Shown: one piece after another, positions 23,373-31,095 of the stretch | Layout: each line of letters begins with the position of its first letter | Position numbering within the stretch: the stretch's first letter is position 1 | Source of the DNA: CAYRVF01 sp964427535 | GTDB lineage: Bacteria > Chloroflexota > Ktedonobacteria > Ktedonobacterales > JADMIN01 | Reading direction: 5' to 3' | Length of the DNA stretch: 34,422 bases | Assembly: GCA_964427535.1 (NCBI GenBank) | Contig: CAYRVF010000048.1 | Span: 1-34,422, forward strand | Notes under the pieces: generated by a model | What the model was told of the DNA's origin: nothing | The model's input: the letters and a program-made list of their open reading frames with translations, nothing else | Database searches by the model: none | Program-made: the position numbers and the translations under genes

Positions 23373-24926
23373 ATGAGCAGAGATGCTCCTCACGTTCCAT
23401 CCTCAGGGGCGAGCGAGCCCTATGATGGCAGCGCGCAGAACGAGCGCGCTTCGAATACCGCGCCATCGAACAGAATTGGCTTTCGCGGCAACGTCGTTGT
23501 GACGAACATCCCAGGACGTCTCGATCGCCTGCCATGGTCGCGCTGGCACTGGCTTATCGTCATCGCCCTCGGCATCACCTGGATCCTCGACGGTCTGCAG
23601 GTCACCATCGTCGGTGCCGTCGCCAGCGTGCTGACCGAGCCAGACACCCTGCACCTCTCGGACACGCAAGTCGGCGCCGCCGGCACCGCATACCTTCTCG
23701 GCGCGGTGATCGGCGCTCTCTTCTTTGGCCACCTCGCCGACCGCATGGGCCGCAAGCGGCTCTTCATGATCACCCTCGGCCTCTTTGTGCTTGCAACGGT
23801 GTTGACCGCGCTCTCCAATACCTTCTTCCTGTTCGCCCTCTTCCGCTTTTTGACCGGCATGGGCATCGGCGGCGAGTACTCGGCCATCAACTCAGCCATA
23901 GACGAGCTGATCCCAGCACGTGTGCGAGGCTGGGCAGACCTCGCCATCAATGGCAGCTGGTGGATCGGCACCGCGGTCGGCGCGGCGCTCACCTTGGTCC
24001 TGCTCAACCCCGCGCTGATTCCTCATACGATCGGCTGGCGCCTCTGCTTTGCGCTCGGCGCCATCCTTGGCATCGTCGTCCTCTGGATCCGCCGCTCTGT
24101 TCCCGAGAGCCCCCGCTGGCTGCTGATCCACGGGCGTGTCCAGGAGGCGGAAGCCATCATTGCGCAGATCGAGCGGGAGGTGGAGCAGGAGACTGGCACC
24201 CGACAGCTGCCGGAGCCCGGCCCGCCCATTGCCATCCGCCCGCGCGGTCCTATCAGCATCACGGAGGTGGCGACCACCATGTTCCGGCGCTACCCTACGC
24301 GCTCGCTGCTGGGCACCGCACTCATGGTCGGCCAGGCCTTCCTTTACAACGCCGTCTTCTTCACCTACGCGCTGGTGCTCACTCGGTTCTATCATGTGCC
24401 CTCGGGCAGCGTCGGCCTGTACCTGATCCCGTTTGCGATCGGCAACGTCCTCGGGCCGTATATCCTGGGGCGCCTCTTTGACACGATCGGCCGCCGCCCT
24501 ATGATCACGTTCACCTATGTGATCTCCGGCGTGCTGCTGGCGCTCACGGGCTGGCTCTTCGTGGCCGGCGTGCTCAACGCCGTCACGCAGACCATCTGCT
24601 GGTGTGTGATTTTCTTCTTCGCCTCGGCGGGGGCCAGTTCCGCCTATCTCACCGTCAGCGAGGTCTTCCCGCTGGAGGTCCGCGCCATGGCCATCGCGTT
24701 CTTCTACGCGCTGGGCACGTTCGTCGGAGGCGCCTTCGCACCCTGGCTCTTCGGCGCGTTGATCCAGTCGGGCCAGCCCATCAATGTGGTCTATGGCTAC
24801 CTCCTCGGGGCCATCGTCATGATCGCGGCCGGGCTTGTCGAGCTCGTTTTCGGGGTGAACTCTGAGCGTCGCTCGCTCGAAAGTATCGCGCCGCCGCTAT
24901 CCGCCGCCGATGCGAGCATTTTCTAG
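23373..24926 (+). CDS. MFS transporter, sugar/metabolite:H+ symporter type
   Basis: 517 aa with 12 predicted TM helices after a 55-residue hydrophilic N terminus. The loop 2-3 signature GHLADRMGRKRLFMITL and its C-terminal-half counterpart GRLFDTIGRRPMITFTY are both present, as is RFLTGMGIGGEYSAINSAIDELIPARVRG and VPESPRWLL, typical of the sugar porter/AAHS group. A hydrophilic central loop separates the halves. GAAGGAG lies upstream of the ATG. It is followed 47 bp later by a small winged-helix-like protein. The substrate could be an aromatic or organic acid or sugar; it cannot be read. Confidence 0.95.
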   Translation: MSRDAPHVPSSGASEPYDGSAQNERASNTAPSNRIGFRGNVVVTNIPGRLDRLPWSRWHWLIVIALGITWILDGLQVTIVGAVASVLTEPDTLHLSDTQVGAAGTAYLLGAVIGALFFGHLADRMGRKRLFMITLGLFVLATVLTALSNTFFLFALFRFLTGMGIGGEYSAINSAIDELIPARVRGWADLAINGSWWIGTAVGAALTLVLLNPALIPHTIGWRLCFALGAILGIVVLWIRRSVPESPRWLLIHGRVQEAEAIIAQIEREVEQETGTRQLPEPGPPIAIRPRGPISITEVATTMFRRYPTRSLLGTALMVGQAFLYNAVFFTYALVLTRFYHVPSGSVGLYLIPFAIGNVLGPYILGRLFDTIGRRPMITFTYVISGVLLALTGWLFVAGVLNAVTQTICWCVIFFFASAGASSAYLTVSEVFPLEVRAMAIAFFYALGTFVGGAFAPWLFGALIQSGQPINVVYGYLLGAIVMIAAGLVELVFGVNSERRSLESIAPPLSAADASIF

Positions 24927-24973
24927 TTGAAGGTGAGAGCATACGCCGTGACACTCGACGGGAAGGGACACAT

Positions 24974-25309
24974 ATGAGCACGCCACCACCAACAGCGAGC
25001 GCGGCTAATACGCCCGATCAGGCGCGCCGCCGCCGAGGGTTTCTCCTGGGACCGAGCAAGGAAGGCACGGGTTTCTGGTCGCCGATGCCGCAACTCTCGG
25101 CGCCCTGGGAGGACACTGAGATCTCCAACGAGGCCCAGCGGATTAGTCGCGCTCTGGCAGACAACGGGCCGATGTCACGCAGCGACTTGCGCGAGCGCGT
25201 GGGTGGGCGCTTCTGGGGGCCACGCCGGTTCTCCCACGCGCTTCAGCACGCGCTCCAGCAGGGGGTGATACGTTCGACCGGACACGACACCTACGCTGTG
25301 CCGGACTAG
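24974..25309 (+). CDS. Small protein with winged-helix-like C-terminal part
   Basis: 111 aa, unknown. Residues 1-45 are Pro/Ser/Arg-rich (AAPW...FLLGPSKEGTGFW). Residues 50-111 read as a compact alpha/beta unit: a helix ISRALADNG, a short turn PMSRSDLRERVGG, a recognition-like helix FSHALQHALQQGVI and a strand pair IRSTGHDTYAV, consistent with a winged helix. GGAAGGGA is spaced well before the ATG. It follows the MFS gene closely and might regulate or accompany it. Not a named family that I recognise. Confidence 0.75.
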   Translation: MSTPPPTASAANTPDQARRRRGFLLGPSKEGTGFWSPMPQLSAPWEDTEISNEAQRISRALADNGPMSRSDLRERVGGRFWGPRRFSHALQHALQQGVIRSTGHDTYAVPD

Positions 25310-25436
25310 AGGAGACAAGCGGATACGTAAGTCCGACACTATGTCAAGCGAGGCGCTGCTGGCGCTGCCCTAGCCCGCTTTGGGCGGGTGCCTGCCGAGG
25401 GTGGCACGAGTTCCTCCGCCTCAGACATCACGCACA

Positions 25437-26291
25437 TCAAGGGCGATGCCTCTGTCCCGCATCTCCGTGCTTGCGCCGCATATAGGCATACGGCGTGACT
25501 CCGATGACGGACTGGAAGTCGCGGATGAAGTGGGCCTGATCATAAAAGCCAAGCGCCGCCGCCAGATGCGTATTGGATTGTCTCGACTCGCTCAAAGCCA
25601 GACGCGCACGCTCGATCCGTTGCAGTCGCACATATTGCAGCGGCGTCATCCCAACCTGACTGCGATACAGGTGTTCGAGCTGTCGCTGACTGATGGCAAG
25701 ATCATCGGCTATCTTGGGGATCGACACGCGTCCGGAGTGCTGACCCAGCACCTCAATTTCCCGGCGCAGTCGCAGCAGTGATGCAGGGATGAGCTGGCTG
25801 CGCGCGACGCCAGCGGACAACTGCCGCACGAGCCACTCTTCCATCAGACCGATCCGGCCCGCCAAGGATGGGGTCTCGTGCAGGCGGCTGTGAAGCTGGA
25901 TCAAGAAGGCATCGTTGCGTAACTCCAGGACGTTCAGCGCATTTTGCAATTCGATCAGCGGAACAGCCAGAAACGGATATGCGCCGCCCGCGTGAAACCG
26001 AATCCCTATCACCTCGACATGGCCCACGAAGCCCATCCTGCGCGAGCGGGTCGTCGCCCCATCGAGAAAGACGGGGGCCGCGACTGGTCGGGCATCGAGG
26101 TACAACTCATCGCCAAGGTTAAAGACAAGGCCGAATCCACCGGTCGGATGCATGAATTCTTCGCGGTAGGCAGGCTGCACCGAGTCAGCGCGGAAAGACC
26201 AGTACTCACGTACGTAGGGACGCAGCACAGGCCCGGGTGCGACCAACTGAAACCCGAGAGGCGCCACTGCTGCGTCAGAGATCGGCGACAC
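25437..26291 (-). CDS. AraC family transcriptional regulator
   Basis: 284 aa from GTG 26291, preceded by AGGAG at six bases; the frame opens at 26333. Residues about 185-280 are the double helix-turn-helix AraC domain (KIADDLAISQRQLEHLYRSQVGMTPLQYVRLQRIERARLAL, then HLAAALGFYDQAHFIRDFQSVIGVTPYAYMRR). The N-terminal part (about 20-150, VREYWSFRAD, HPTGGFGLVFNLG) is the effector domain seen in DUF6597-type AraC regulators. It is divergent from the DJ-1/PfpI gene and probably regulates it. Ligand unknown. Confidence 0.93.
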   Translation of the reverse strand: MSPISDAAVAPLGFQLVAPGPVLRPYVREYWSFRADSVQPAYREEFMHPTGGFGLVFNLGDELYLDARPVAAPVFLDGATTRSRRMGFVGHVEVIGIRFHAGGAYPFLAVPLIELQNALNVLELRNDAFLIQLHSRLHETPSLAGRIGLMEEWLVRQLSAGVARSQLIPASLLRLRREIEVLGQHSGRVSIPKIADDLAISQRQLEHLYRSQVGMTPLQYVRLQRIERARLALSESRQSNTHLAAALGFYDQAHFIRDFQSVIGVTPYAYMRRKHGDAGQRHRP

Positions 26292-26405
26292 CTTCTGCTC
26301 CTGAACGTAGCGAAAAACTACAATTCTTCCCACCGGCCCGCGAGTATCCTGAACACCGAACGAACGATCGGTAAGTCTAGTGTAGTACAGAGAAGGGGAG
26401 TCGCG
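26292..26405. promoter_or_regulatory. Divergent AraC / DJ-1 control region
   Basis: 114 bp between the two starts, including the tandem-like CGAACGAACGATCGG at 26359-26373 and GTGTAGTACAGAG. AraC regulators often bind direct repeats here. No clear -10/-35 pair identified. Confidence 0.35.
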
Positions 26406-27038
26406 GTGTCCAGAACGTACACGATTGGGATCGTGGTCTTTGATGGCGTGCTGACCTCAGAAGTCATTGGTCCGGCCGAGGTGTTTGCCACGGCGGGTGC
26501 GCGTGACGACTTTGGTGGCGCGCGGGTGCTCTTGATCGGCGTTGAACCGCAGCCGACGATTCGCACGGACGAGGGGATTCGTATCGGGGTGGACGCCACC
26601 ATCGCGGATGCCCCAGCACTCGACATCCTCATTATTCCGGGTGCCAATGATATGAACCCCCTCTTACGGAACCTGGACCTGCAGGCCTTTATTCAGCGCC
26701 ACGAGCAGGCCGGAGAGTGGATTGGGAGCGTGTGCGCCGGTGCGTTTGTGCTGGGCAGCGCTGGAGTGCTGGACGGCAAACAGGCGACCACCTGGTTTGG
26801 CGGTGAAAGCCGTTTGCAGGAGCAATTTCCCGCTATTCAGGTGGTCCACGACCGACCTGTCGTGCTGGATCACCGGCGCATGACGGCGAACGGCGGGCTG
26901 GTGAGCTATCGAGCGGCACTCGTGCTGCTCGGGCAGGTGAGCAGCCCCGAGCACGCCCACGACGTGTACAGAAGCCTTGGCATCGATCGCCTGGGCACGT
27001 GGGATGAGATCGAAGCCACGATCCGCACGGCCCAGTAG
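26406..27038 (+). CDS. DJ-1/PfpI family protein (class I amidotransferase-like)
   Basis: 210 aa from GTG 26406, with AAGGGGAG five bases upstream. DJ-1/PfpI fold: E25 in SEVIGPAEVF and the nucleophilic C110 in the elbow GSVCAGAFVLGSAG, followed by LDGKQATTWF. The catalytic elbow and the C-terminal VVLDHRRMTANGGLVSYRAALVLL are as in isonitrile hydratase-like and glyoxalase III-like members. Many relatives are fused to an AraC domain (GlxA type); here the AraC regulator is a separate divergent gene. Function (hydratase, deglycase or effector sensor) cannot be told from the sequence. Confidence 0.92.
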   Translation: MSRTYTIGIVVFDGVLTSEVIGPAEVFATAGARDDFGGARVLLIGVEPQPTIRTDEGIRIGVDATIADAPALDILIIPGANDMNPLLRNLDLQAFIQRHEQAGEWIGSVCAGAFVLGSAGVLDGKQATTWFGGESRLQEQFPAIQVVHDRPVVLDHRRMTANGGLVSYRAALVLLGQVSSPEHAHDVYRSLGIDRLGTWDEIEATIRTAQ

Positions 27039-27054
27039 AACGTCTCGGTCATTC

Positions 27055-27098
27055 CCACCGCCTGTAGGGCGAGGCATGCCTCGCCCTACAGGCGGTGG
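27055..27098. repeat. Perfect 44-bp palindrome
   Basis: Two 22-bp arms with no loop, centred on GCATGC (axis between 27076 and 27077). It lies 17 bp after the DJ-1 stop codon. A degenerate relative is at about 12750-12780. It could form a cruciform, or act as a transcript hairpin with a minimal loop. Confidence 0.9.
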
Positions 27099-27200
27099 AC
27101 GGGTCCTCTGGACGCGAGTCTGCCATGCGCGGTTCAATACGCATAGTACGCGTAGTCCGCGCTGGCGAGACACAGTGGCCGCGCGGGGGAAGAGGACATC

Positions 27201-28370
27201 ATGGCCGAGACCGTGCTCCGCTGGATTGGCTTCGCCGCCGGACTACTCCTGCTTGGGTTCACGCTGCATAGCATCGTCACGACGGTGATTATGCCGCGGT
27301 CTTCGCGCTCGGGCATCACACTGAAGACCTGGCAGATGGTGCAGCACGTCTTCATCTTCGTGGCCAATCGCCAGCCGGGATACGAGCGCAAGGACCGCAT
27401 TCTGGCGTTGCTCGCGCCAATCTCACTGCTGGCGGCGCTGGTCACCTGGCTGCTGCTGCTGTTCGTGAGCTACGGACTGCTCTTCTGGCCCCTGATTCCC
27501 GGCAGTCTCGGCGACGCGATGTTCCTGAGCGGCTCGTCGATGTTCACGCTGGGGGTGGCCTCAGCCCGCCAGCCGGGACCCATCCTGCTGGAGTTCATCG
27601 CCGCGGCCACCGGGCTGGTCGTCGTCGCGCTGCAGATCGGCTACCTGCCGACGCTCTACAGCGCGTTCAACCGCCGCGAGACGCTGGTCACGTCGCTGAG
27701 CATGCGCGCGGGTGCGCCGCCGTGGGGACCCGAGGTGCTTGTGCGGCACCAACTGAACCAGTCCATCGACACACTGCCGGGACTGTATGCCGCGTGGGAG
27801 ACGTGGGCCGCCGACATCGCCGAGTCGCATTCGAGCTATCCGTGGCTGATGGCGTTCCGGTCGCCCTCGCCGCGCGAGTCGTGGCTGCTGAGCCTGCTGG
27901 CAGTGCTCGACTCGGCCAATCTGTATATGGTGCTCTCGCCAACGCTCGTGCCTGCCGAGGCGCGTCAGTGCATGCGTATGGGCTACATGTGTCTGCGCTT
28001 TCTAGCCACCTCGGTGGATATGCCTGTCAATTCGGACCCCTTGCCAACTGATCCGATCCACCTCACGTACGAGCAGTTCGCCGAAGGGGTCGAGCATCTG
28101 CGACTGGCGGGCTTCCCGTTGGAGCGGACTGCCGAAGAGGCGTGGCCGGATTTTCGTGGCTGGCGCGTGAACTATGAGGAAGTCGCGTACCGGCTCGCCG
28201 ACTATTTCGTGATTGTGCCCGCGCCGTGGTCGGGACCACGCAGCTTCGCGCCCGAGGAGCCACGCTTCGAGGTGCTTACGGTGCGGCCGCCGCATCGCAC
28301 GCCCGACGATCCAGAGGGGCAGGCGGCACGACGTATGCGGGTCGGCACCGAACGTGCCCGTGTCTCCTGA
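27201..28370 (+). CDS. Membrane protein with ion-channel-like N-terminal part
   Basis: 389 aa. TM segments at about 8-30, 70-96 and 128-152. Between the second and third is SGSSMFTLGVA, which resembles a two-TM channel pore loop in position but lacks the TVGYG selectivity filter. After residue 165 the protein is soluble and mostly helical, with an acidic segment LTYEQFAEGVEHLRLAG and a Pro-rich C terminus. AAGAGGA lies upstream of the ATG. It precedes the UPF0104-type protein in the same direction (145 bp). Whether it conducts ions is unknown. Confidence 0.82.
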   Translation: MAETVLRWIGFAAGLLLLGFTLHSIVTTVIMPRSSRSGITLKTWQMVQHVFIFVANRQPGYERKDRILALLAPISLLAALVTWLLLLFVSYGLLFWPLIPGSLGDAMFLSGSSMFTLGVASARQPGPILLEFIAAATGLVVVALQIGYLPTLYSAFNRRETLVTSLSMRAGAPPWGPEVLVRHQLNQSIDTLPGLYAAWETWAADIAESHSSYPWLMAFRSPSPRESWLLSLLAVLDSANLYMVLSPTLVPAEARQCMRMGYMCLRFLATSVDMPVNSDPLPTDPIHLTYEQFAEGVEHLRLAGFPLERTAEEAWPDFRGWRVNYEEVAYRLADYFVIVPAPWSGPRSFAPEEPRFEVLTVRPPHRTPDDPEGQAARRMRVGTERARVS

Positions 28371-28515
28371 CGTTCGCCTCTACAGTGCCGTTGAGCCTGG
28401 ACGGATCCTCTCGAAGCGTGATAGGCATTGAACATGCGACTCTGTGTGCCGCACTCCATCGCATGCGCGTCGCCTGATTCAGAACACAGGTTGAGTGGCT
28501 GAGAGGAGGAGCCGC

Positions 28516-29580
28516 GTGAGGCCGACTCGCGCGGTGTCAGGGATGAAGCACGCGCTCAGAGTTGCCCTCCGCCCGAAGGTGATCTTGCCGGTCGTGCTTG
28601 GTATCGCGCTGCTCGCCGCCCTGCTTGCCTTCGCCGGAGTGCAGCAGGCGCTGCAACTGATTACGCATTTCAAAGTCGTGTACCTGATCTACTTCTTCCT
28701 GCTCATGGCGGGATATGAGGTAGTGCGCTGTTGGCAGTGGCACTACATGCTGGACAAGCTCAACATTCAGGTGCCAGTGCGTACGCAGGTCTTCTCCTAT
28801 GCGATCGGCGAATTCACCAAGAATCTGCCGATTGGGAACTTCGTTCCCGATTACGTTCTCACTCGCTCCAAGGGCACTGATTTCGGCCTCGCCTCATCCG
28901 CCACACTGCTGATCTCGGTGCTGGAAGTCGCCATCTCACTCGCGGGTATCGTCATGATCGGCATCGACGGCTGGCAGTGGATACGTCCGGTGATCCTGAT
29001 CGGCACCTTCCTGTTCGCGCTGCTCGCCTGGGCGTTCTACCGCTGGCACCACGCGCCACACCCCGCCGACACGCCGCACGGGCATGCCCCGACGTGGGCG
29101 CGAAAGCCGCTGGGGTGGAAGTGGGTGCAGAACGCGATGGGGGAGCTGCGTCAGTTCGTACAGGGTGAGGCGACGCTGCTTCACCCTCAGGTGCTCGCTG
29201 TCTGCTCGCTCGCCTGCGCGGCGTATCTCGTGCTCGCCGGTCTCGCGCTGTATGTGGTCATTCTTGGGCTGGGCTTGTCAGGAATCACCTGGTATGAGGC
29301 GCTCTCGGCGAGCTTCTTCAGCCTCGCGGTGTCCACGATCATCCCGCTGCCAGTGGACCTCGGCTCGACTGAGGTGAGCGGTGCCAGCGCGCTCTACGCG
29401 ATGGGCCTGAGCGCGGCAGGCGCCGTGAGCGCACTGCTGCTCTACCGCTTCCTAAACCTCGTCACGCAGATTTTTGTTGCCGCTCTCGCCAGCATCGCGC
29501 TTCCAGATGAGTTCCGCGCCATGATACATGCGGGCACCAATCAGTCCGCACCGCGCACCGTCGAGGCGACGGGCACCTGA
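28516..29580 (+). CDS. UPF0104 / lysylphosphatidylglycerol synthase TM region-like membrane protein
   Basis: 354 aa from GTG 28516, with GGAGG six bases upstream; an in-frame GTG at 28495 overlaps this site. Six to eight hydrophobic helices: about residues 25-42, 52-70, 120-138, 150-168, 225-250, 260-285 and 295-325. It contains the conserved GEFTKNLPIGNFVPDY-type segment near 95-110 and IIPLPVDLGSTEVSGASAL near 280-300, as in the flippase-like UPF0104 (AglD-type) family. There is no soluble aminoacyl-transferase domain, so it is not full MprF. Possible role in lipid-linked glycan handling or flipping, inferred from the family. Confidence 0.85.
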   Translation: MRPTRAVSGMKHALRVALRPKVILPVVLGIALLAALLAFAGVQQALQLITHFKVVYLIYFFLLMAGYEVVRCWQWHYMLDKLNIQVPVRTQVFSYAIGEFTKNLPIGNFVPDYVLTRSKGTDFGLASSATLLISVLEVAISLAGIVMIGIDGWQWIRPVILIGTFLFALLAWAFYRWHHAPHPADTPHGHAPTWARKPLGWKWVQNAMGELRQFVQGEATLLHPQVLAVCSLACAAYLVLAGLALYVVILGLGLSGITWYEALSASFFSLAVSTIIPLPVDLGSTEVSGASALYAMGLSAAGAVSALLLYRFLNLVTQIFVAALASIALPDEFRAMIHAGTNQSAPRTVEATGT

Positions 29581-29598
29581 CGCACGGAACTGCCATGT

Positions 29599-29644
29599 GG
29601 CAGAACCTCACCCCCTACCCCCTTCCCTTGAGGGTAGGGGTCGC
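29599..29644 (+). repeat. 3'-end palindromic element, copy 3
   Basis: Reads GGCAGAACCTCACCCCC and then the CCTTCCCTTGAGGGTAGG stem. It is the reverse-strand equivalent of 10931-10978 and 12855-12901 and starts 18 bp after the stop codon of the membrane protein gene, again in the same orientation relative to the gene. Confidence 0.85.
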
Positions 29645-29712
29645 TCAATGAGGATTGTGGCGATGGGCAACAGGGGACGTCTTCCCTCAGAAGGAGATCG
29701 GGGGAAGCGGCC

Positions 29713-30327
29713 CTATCCGTCACGGGGCGGGTGCGCAGCTCCTGGCAGGAGGCGTAGAGCCCATGCCTGCCAGCCTCGCCACGTGGCGGCGCCGCCCGCT
29801 GCGCTGAGGTCTTGTAGCGCCTGAAGTGCGAGGGTAAGCGGCCGCGGAGAAGCGTCCAGTGGCAACGCACCAGCTTCGCTGTCGCTGGCCCACTCGGTAT
29901 CCGCCCCAGTGATCATCCAGCCGTGCGGGTGCTCGCGTATGCGGTGCAGGCCGTGGCCTGGCTGGGGTGGATCGCGCACGACTGGCACGAGCGCTTCGAG
30001 CGCCTGCTCCGCCGCTTCACGCGCCTCCTTCGGGCTGATGCGGTCGAGCAGCTTCTGCTGGATGGCGGCGGCCAGCACGGCGGCTCGCAGACGCGCGATC
30101 TCATCCGCCGAGAGCGCGTACCGCTCGATTACGGCGTCGAGGTCATCGGGATTGAGCACCGCGATCTTCGCGGGATCGCGCAGCGAGTGTTGCAGCCGCG
30201 CCACTGTAGAGGGCGCAAGGCCGAGGTCGTCGTCGAGCCTGCTGATCGCCTTGCCGCGCCGTCGCAGTGTATCGTCGAGCGTGCGCGCGAACACGTTCCA
30301 GCGGATGTCACTAGACTCTTGCGCCAT
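29713..30327 (-). CDS. Helix-turn-helix-like regulator
   Basis: 204 aa from ATG 30327. Residues about 8-75 (ARTLDDTLRRRGKAISRLDDDLGLAPSTVARLQHSLRDPAKIAVLNPDDLDAV) match an XRE-like helix-turn-helix with a recognition helix APSTVARLQHSL. Residues 80-120 are helical with LSADEIARLRAAVLAAAIQQ. The C-terminal part is Pro/Ala-rich and unrecognised. The longer frame to 30399 starts within a perfect inverted repeat and encodes an Arg/Gly-rich stretch, so the later ATG is preferred; a GGAAGG lies 14 bases upstream. Possibly self-regulated through that repeat. Confidence 0.75.
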   Translation of the reverse strand: MAQESSDIRWNVFARTLDDTLRRRGKAISRLDDDLGLAPSTVARLQHSLRDPAKIAVLNPDDLDAVIERYALSADEIARLRAAVLAAAIQQKLLDRISPKEAREAAEQALEALVPVVRDPPQPGHGLHRIREHPHGWMITGADTEWASDSEAGALPLDASPRPLTLALQALQDLSAAGGAATWRGWQAWALRLLPGAAHPPRDG

Positions 30328-30391
30328 ACTTGGTCCGCGTCCTTCCCGTCGCGTGCGGATCCCTCCTCTTCCGCATGTCATCGCGCACCGT

Positions 30392-30413
30392 CTACTCACA
30401 TGCGTGTGAGTAG
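30392..30413. promoter_or_regulatory. Perfect inverted repeat, possible operator
   Basis: Nine-bp arms CTACTCACA and TGTGAGTAG around TGCG, 65 bp upstream of the helix-turn-helix regulator start and upstream of the divergent small gene at 30572. The arm length and spacing fit a dimeric repressor site. Confidence 0.55.
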
Positions 30414-30571
30414 GTTTACCCCCGCAGTCTCCCTATGTTGGCTCCATCAGCCGCCCCATCAATCCTTCCGCTCTCTCAGGCCATCAGGCCCAGAGCTGAT
30501 AGGAAGCGGGCGGCTCGGCGCCGCACCTTGGCGGTCGCCGTGTCAGGGACACGAGGAAGGGGCCAGCAGCC

Positions 30572-30814
30572 ATGCGTCTGTTCTCATCACATTCCCGTAG
30601 CACGTCTCCGTCGCGTTCAGTCTCCATCAACAAGTCTCGTGGTTCCCGTCGCCATGCGCCGCACCGGATGGCGCTGGGCGTGGTGGTGCCGGCCCTGCTG
30701 CTCGGCGGCGTTGCCTTGCACAGCGGCACGCGGGCAGAGCAGCATACGGGCGCACAGGTGGCCTCGGTCGCGCATCCGTTAGGCCTCTGCGCCGGTGTAG
30801 GGTTGCCTTGCTAG
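30572..30814 (+). CDS. Small possible secreted or membrane-anchored peptide
   Basis: 80 aa, not a known family. Residues 1-32 are Ser/Arg/His-rich and positively charged, 33-50 are hydrophobic (MALGVVVPALLLGGVAL), and the last 30 residues end in GLCAGVGLPC with two cysteines. This could be a signal-anchored or exported small peptide. GGAAGGGG lies nine bases before the ATG. It is divergent from the helix-turn-helix regulator and followed by a 50-bp palindrome 15 bp past the stop, as for real genes here. Support is limited because coding statistics in so short a frame are weak. Confidence 0.4.
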   Translation: MRLFSSHSRSTSPSRSVSINKSRGSRRHAPHRMALGVVVPALLLGGVALHSGTRAEQHTGAQVASVAHPLGLCAGVGLPC

Positions 30815-30829
30815 GGTGCGGAAATAACG

Positions 30830-30879
30830 GCCTCACCCCCAGCCCCTCGCCCCGCGGGGCGAGGGGCTGGGGGTGAGGC
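30830..30879. repeat. Perfect 50-bp palindrome
   Basis: Two 25-bp arms with no loop (axis between 30854 and 30855): GCCTCACCCCCAGCCCC and onward to its reverse complement. It lies 15 bp after the stop of the small gene and is the most perfect member of the intergenic palindrome family. Confidence 0.92.
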
Positions 30880-30947
30880 TCCTACATCCTCGCCTCACGC
30901 CAACCAGCGCCATCCGCCACCGTCCGTCACTTATGTCTGGATAGCGG

Positions 30948-30970
30948 CCCCTCCCCTCCGAGGGGAGGGG
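30948..30970. repeat. Inverted repeat with 10-bp arms
   Basis: CCCCTCCCCT (30948-30957) and AGGGGAGGGG (30961-30970) around CCG, followed by GGTTGGGAGAGAGATTCGCCCCC. Same family as 1468-1490. Lies between the 50-bp palindrome and the TPR protein gene. Confidence 0.75.
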
Positions 30971-31095
30971 GTTGGGAGAGAGATTCGCCCCCAACCGCAA
31001 CTACCGACATCACCTGTCCAACGGTCCACACGTCTGGCATCCCTATGATACACTGACGTTCACGGATACGTGAGCGGGAGTAGCTCGCCAACGAT

